Origin: an uncultured Dialister sp.
GTDB lineage: Bacteria; Bacillota; Negativicutes; Veillonellales; Dialisteraceae
Direction: 5' to 3'
Assembly (NCBI RefSeq): GCF_900538805.1
Contig: NZ_UPZP01000046.1
Location: forward strand, 1 to 16,149
DNA length: 16,149 nt
Within the stretch, counting starts at the first letter, position 1. Each line of letters begins with the position of its first letter. Below the pieces are notes generated by a model. The model did not search any database and was not told where the DNA came from. It was given only the letters and a program-made list of their open reading frames with translations. Positions 13,485-16,149 of this stretch are shown here, in pieces. The position numbers and the translations under genes are program-made.

Positions 13485-14208
13485 ATCCTTCCTTGAAAGA
13501 AATACCATCATTTTTGATATGGACGGCACCCTCATCGATTCCATCGGCATATGGAACCAGGTGGACTGTGCCCTCATGGCAGCCATGGGCGGGCCGACGG
13601 AAGAAGAAATGGCGGTGGGAAGAAGGCGGGATGATTTCCTCGCAGCCCATGGGGACGATGATAATCCTTACCTTTCTTACTGTCTCTTTTTGGCCCGTTA
13701 CTGCGGCTGCAGCTGGAGTGGGGAAGAAGTATTCCGGAAACGCTATGAGATTTCCCGGAATTTCCTCATCCATCAGGTGGACTACAAGAAGGGAGCGCCG
13801 GAGGTGATTCAAAAGCTCAAAAGTCTGGGAAAGACCCTGGTCATTGCCACCACCACTAAAAGGGCGAACATGGATATTTACCGCAGCCTGAATGAAAACA
13901 TCAGGGCAAAAGCGCCGCTGGATGCCTGTTTCACCGCCATCTACACCAGGGAGGACGTGTCTTCCATCAAGCCGTCGCCGGAGGTTCATGAAAAACTGAT
14001 GGCGGATTTGGGAAAGACAAAGGAGGACTGCTTCATTTTTGAGGATTCCCTGGCGGGAATGCAGGCGGCCAAAGCAGCGGGCATTCCGGCAGGCGCCATT
14101 TACGACAGGTATTCCGAAAAGGACAGGGAAACCATCCGGCAGCTTTCCGCTGCCTGGTATGACGGCTGGAATGAAGTAATGGAAGAAATAGAAAAGCAGT
14201 CTAATTGA
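13474..14208 (+). CDS. HAD-superfamily hydrolase (subfamily IA-like phosphatase)
   Basis: A 244-residue haloacid dehalogenase-fold phosphatase. Motif I is FDMDGTL, with nucleophile D15 and acid D17. Motif II is around VIATTT (123-128), motif III K166 in SSIKPSPE, and motif IV E190-D191 in FIFEDSLAGMQAAKAAG. A helical cap of about residues 22-105 resembles beta-phosphoglucomutase and phosphoglycolate phosphatase relatives; the substrate is not readable. The start is TTG at 13474, overlapping the DUF362 stop by 11 bases, with GAGGTGA at 13461-13467 six bases before it. No later start preserves motif I with its beta-strand. Coupling to DUF362 suggests linked production. Confidence 0.88.
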   Translation: MGNKSFLERNTIIFDMDGTLIDSIGIWNQVDCALMAAMGGPTEEEMAVGRRRDDFLAAHGDDDNPYLSYCLFLARYCGCSWSGEEVFRKRYEISRNFLIHQVDYKKGAPEVIQKLKSLGKTLVIATTTKRANMDIYRSLNENIRAKAPLDACFTAIYTREDVSSIKPSPEVHEKLMADLGKTKEDCFIFEDSLAGMQAAKAAGIPAGAIYDRYSEKDRETIRQLSAAWYDGWNEVMEEIEKQSN

Positions 14209-14253
14209 GAATAGATTTCGATTAAAGGAATCCGTATTTACCGCCTGTTTCCT

Positions 14254-14282
14254 TTGACAAGAAGGAAGGAAAATGGTATGAT
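14254..14282 (+). promoter_or_regulatory. Strong sigma70-type promoter of the mntP unit
   Basis: Consensus TTGACA (14254-14259), a 17-base spacer and TATGAT (14277-14282). Predicted start is about 14289, immediately before the riboswitch aptamer. Confidence 0.85.
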
Positions 14283-14284
14283 TC

Positions 14285-14371
14285 TCAATAAGTGAGGGAG
14301 TAGCAGCCACCCTGTGGAGTAAGTCAACATACTGGCATCTGCCTGGCTTTCCTTGAAATTGCGAGACTCAC
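14285..14371 (+). ncRNA. yybP-ykoY manganese riboswitch aptamer
   Basis: The conserved aptamer core is visible: GGGAGTAGC (14296-14304), a central arm around GTGGAGTAAGTCAAC, CTGGC segments at about 14332 and 14343, and the 3' GCGAGAC (14361-14367). The P1 stem can form between GTGAG (14292-14296) and CTCAC (14367-14371). The class senses manganese(II), and it sits upstream of the manganese exporter gene mntP. The P1 3' strand lies inside the left arm of the following terminator. Metal binding should therefore block termination and turn the exporter on. Confidence 0.88.
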
Positions 14372-14407
14372 GTGCATGGTTTTTACCTGCACGGAGTCTC
14401 TTTTTTG
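14363..14407 (+). terminator. Riboswitch expression-platform terminator
   Basis: GAGACTCACGTGCA (14363-14376) pairs with TGCACGGAGTCTC (14388-14400), one bulge, followed by six T residues. The left arm includes the aptamer's P1 3' strand, so the two folds exclude each other. Confidence 0.9.
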
Positions 14408-14445
14408 TTGGCTTCGTGAGGGCATTCTTATCAGGAAGTGGGATT

Positions 14446-15015
14446 ATGGATTTTTTATTTCTTTTCAACAGCGTGCTTCTAGGGGCGGGACTGGCCATGG
14501 ATGCCTTTTCCGTGTCTTTGGCCAACGGGATTCACGAGCCCTTCATGAAAAAGAAGAAGATGGCCGTCATTGCAGGGACCTTCGGCTTTTTCCAGTTCCT
14601 CATGCCCCTTCTGGGATGGATATGCGTCCACTGGGTGGTGGATATTTTCCAAAGCGTGCTGCTCTATATCCCCTGGATTGCACTCATCCTTCTCTTCACC
14701 CTGGGTCTCATGATGATTAAGGATGGCTTTTCCGGGGAGGAGGAAGAGGTGTGCCCGGAAACGAGCTTCAAATGCCTTCTCGTGCAGGGGCTGGCGACCT
14801 CCATGGACGCCCTGTCCGTGGGCTTCACCATTGCGTCCTATGGATGGAAGGAAGCAGCGGTTTCGTCCTTTATCATCGGCGTGGTAACTTTCCTTATCTG
14901 CCTTTCCGGCATCGTCCTGGGCCGCCGCTTCGGCATGAAGCTGGCGGACAAGGCCACCATCGTAGGCGGTTTCATCCTCATGGGCATCGGACTGGAAATC
15001 TTCCTGACCGCGTGA
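14446..15015 (+). CDS. mntP: Manganese efflux pump MntP
   Basis: A 189-residue inner-membrane manganese(II) exporter of the MntP family with six predicted helices in two inverted three-helix repeats. The paired signatures are GAGLAMDAFSVSLANG (residues 13-28, acidic D19) and GLATSMDALSVGF (115-127, D121), where the aspartates line the metal path. A short acidic loop (EEEE, 98-101) separates the halves. The ATG at 14446 follows AGGAAG (14433-14438); the open frame upstream is only the riboswitch and terminator. It is under the manganese riboswitch, and no other gene shares the unit. Confidence 0.95.
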   Translation: MDFLFLFNSVLLGAGLAMDAFSVSLANGIHEPFMKKKKMAVIAGTFGFFQFLMPLLGWICVHWVVDIFQSVLLYIPWIALILLFTLGLMMIKDGFSGEEEEVCPETSFKCLLVQGLATSMDALSVGFTIASYGWKEAAVSSFIIGVVTFLICLSGIVLGRRFGMKLADKATIVGGFILMGIGLEIFLTA

Positions 15016-15059
15016 GGGGGCTGCGTCAATGGCGGCGTAACATGATATTCCCGAAAACA

Positions 15060-15300
15060 AGTGGGTTCAAAGGGTTCAGGGCACCACTGGGCCTAACGGC
15101 CCTTGGTGCCCCGGGTCCGGCCCGGGAACGGCTCCGCCTTCCGGGCTGGTTCAGAGGAAGTTATATAATTATTGCTGCGCTGGTGATGTGGGCGCCCTGT
15201 AGGCGCCATTTTATAATGCGCCCGCAGGGCGCCACCACAACCCTCTGAACCCTCTGAACCCTCTGAACCCTCTGAACCCTCTGAACCTTTTGAACCTTTA
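15060..15300 (+). repeat. GC-rich palindromes and six 9-base repeats (block 4)
   Basis: A nested hairpin GGGCACCA (15079-15086) / TGGTGCCC (15104-15111) encloses GGGCC-TAAC-GGCCC (15089-15102). Then come CCGGG/CCCGG palindromes, GGCGCC-CTGTA-GGCGCC (about 15190-15206), GCGCCC-GCA-GGGCGC (about 15216-15230) and six consecutive 9-base units of the CTCTGAACC type (15243-15296), the longest run in the window. Two inverted 9-base-like units (GGGTTCAAAGGGTTCAGG) sit at 15063-15080. No gene is visible between mntP and the histidine phosphatase. Confidence 0.85.
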
Positions 15301-15324
15301 CCCCTGGCCCATCCGTGGTATGAT
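15297..15324 (+). promoter_or_regulatory. Candidate promoter of the histidine phosphatase gene
   Basis: TATGAT at 15319-15324 is clear. The -35 would be TTTACC (15297-15302, spacing 16), directly abutting the last 9-base repeat unit. The -35 match is weak. Confidence 0.45.
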
Positions 15325-15344
15325 AGAACCAAAGGAGGCAGGCT

Positions 15345-15995
15345 ATGACTACGGTATACATGGTACGGCATGGAGAGACGGACTGGAATAGGGCCCACCG
15401 CATGCAGGGGTGGAGTGATATTCCTTTGAATGAAAAGGGCAGGGAGCATGCGGCCTTTGCGGCAAAGGCGCTGGCTTTGGTTCCGCTGGATGTGATTTAT
15501 ACCAGCCCGCTTAAAAGGGCGGAGAAGACGGCGGAAATTATCCGGGGTGAAAGGAATATTCCCCTTTTGGCAGAAAAGGGTTTCATTGAAATCAATTTGG
15601 GGAAATGGGACGGCCATACGCCGGAGGAAATGGATGCGCTCTATCCCGGGCAGTATGACATCTGGCGGAGCACGCCGGGGGATGTGCATATTGACGGCGG
15701 GGAGACCTTTGCCAAAGTGCAGGAGCGGGCATGGAAGGCCTTCCTTTCCATGGTGGATAAAGAAAAAGGAAAGCATATCCTGCTGGTGTCCCACATGGGC
15801 TGCCTCAGTACCATCCTTTTCAAAATTGCCGGCTATCCATTGAATGATTTGTGGAAACATCCCATTGGAAACTGCGCTTTGTGCAGGGTGGATATAGAAG
15901 CGGATGGCACCATGCACATCGAAGAATGGGGACGGGATGACTATATTCCCCATGAGCTGAAAATGAAGGTGCCCTTCGGCAGGGTGAAAAAATGA
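15345..15995 (+). CDS. Histidine phosphatase family protein (phosphoglycerate mutase-like)
   Basis: A 216-residue cytoplasmic enzyme of the histidine phosphatase superfamily, branch 1. The phosphorylated histidine is H9 in VRHGETDWN. The other phosphate-pocket residues are R58 (SPLKRAEKTA), E82 (IEINLGKWDG) and H150 (VSHMG). The length and motifs match the small GpmB/CobC-like phosphatases rather than the glycolytic mutase. Candidate substrates include alpha-ribazole phosphate or sugar phosphates, but no neighbour supports one. AAAGGAGG at about 15331-15338 fixes the ATG. It is monocistronic with a terminator downstream. Confidence 0.9.
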   Translation: MTTVYMVRHGETDWNRAHRMQGWSDIPLNEKGREHAAFAAKALALVPLDVIYTSPLKRAEKTAEIIRGERNIPLLAEKGFIEINLGKWDGHTPEEMDALYPGQYDIWRSTPGDVHIDGGETFAKVQERAWKAFLSMVDKEKGKHILLVSHMGCLSTILFKIAGYPLNDLWKHPIGNCALCRVDIEADGTMHIEEWGRDDYIPHELKMKVPFGRVKK

Positions 15996-16003
15996 TTCCG
16001 GCA

Positions 16004-16051
16004 GAAGGGGCTGTGAAAAAATGTTCAATTCATTTCTTCACAGCCCCTTTT
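16004..16051 (+). terminator. Rho-independent terminator after the histidine phosphatase
   Basis: AAGGGGCTGTGAA (16005-16017) pairs with TTCACAGCCCCTT (16037-16049), with further weak pairing in the loop and a short T-tract, starting 9 bases after the stop codon. Confidence 0.88.
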
Positions 16052-16110
16052 CCGCTTCGGTTATAGATTCAGAAAATTGCCAAAAATAACAGTAAGCTGT
16101 TCTCCGCATT

Positions 16111-16149
16111 GTCATCTCGAGCGGAGCTGCATGTCGATATGAGAGCAAA
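16111..16149 (-). repeat. Partial interspersed-repeat module at the window edge
   Basis: GTCATCTCGAGCGGAGC resembles the reverse complement of the CTTCGCTCAGAATGAC module of the other blocks. It is cut by the window end, so its extent is unknown. Confidence 0.4.

Noticed and set aside
14353..14445. Upstream extension of MntP
   Set aside because: It translates the riboswitch and its terminator; the family N-terminus fits the ATG at 14446.

Overview
The window looks like a chromosomal stretch of an anaerobic, diderm, low-energy fermenter of the Firmicutes class Negativicutes, most likely Dialister or a close relative. This is inference from gene content and style: two paralogous sodium-pump decarboxylase beta subunits, a fused TAXI-type TRAP transporter with a lipoprotein receptor, a manganese riboswitch before mntP, strong AGGAGG ribosome binding sites, and intergenic spaces loaded with short palindromic repeats. 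No 16S rRNA, tRNA or other taxonomic marker is present, so the genus is a guess.

Layout. Positions 1-310 hold a composite interspersed repeat, followed by a 580-base AT-rich leader. The first operon (889-3555) encodes a DASS/SLC13-type anion transporter, a 42-residue single-helix subunit and an OadB-like sodium-translocating decarboxylase beta subunit, closed by a terminator at 3574-3611. Positions 3612-4114 are repeats again. A 103-residue two-helix membrane protein of unknown role follows (4171-4482). A second OadB paralog (4692-5843) has a different 40-residue single-helix partner (5863-5985). On the minus strand, 6242-7615 is an M18 aminopeptidase. Repeats fill 7668-8250. The fused TRAP permease (8379-10376) and its TAXI receptor lipoprotein (10458-11459) form an operon ended by a terminator.

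Positions 11515-11856 hold a striking, perfectly phased 59-base tandem array of inverted repeats, part of it with a 118-base higher-order period. After it come a cupin (11993-12436), a DUF362 protein (12495-13484) translationally coupled to a HAD phosphatase (13474-14208), a yybP-ykoY manganese riboswitch with expression terminator (about 14285-14407), mntP (14446-15015), more repeats (15060-15300), and a histidine phosphatase (15345-15995) with its own terminator.

How the parts fit. The DASS carrier and the two OadB subunits suggest sodium-linked dicarboxylate use: sodium-coupled anion uptake, with sodium exported again by membrane decarboxylases. The carboxyltransferase and biotin-carrier subunits are not in this window. 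The TRAP system is a second sodium- or proton-driven uptake route for an unidentified organic acid. The manganese unit is self-contained: a promoter, a metal-sensing aptamer, a terminator and the exporter. The remaining enzymes (peptidase, cupin, DUF362, phosphatases) look like housekeeping or uncharacterised genes.

The least explained parts are non-coding: the 59-base array, the composite interspersed repeats (one hairpin shows a compensatory base-pair change), and a promoter-plus-terminator leader in front of the second oadB that looks like an attenuator.
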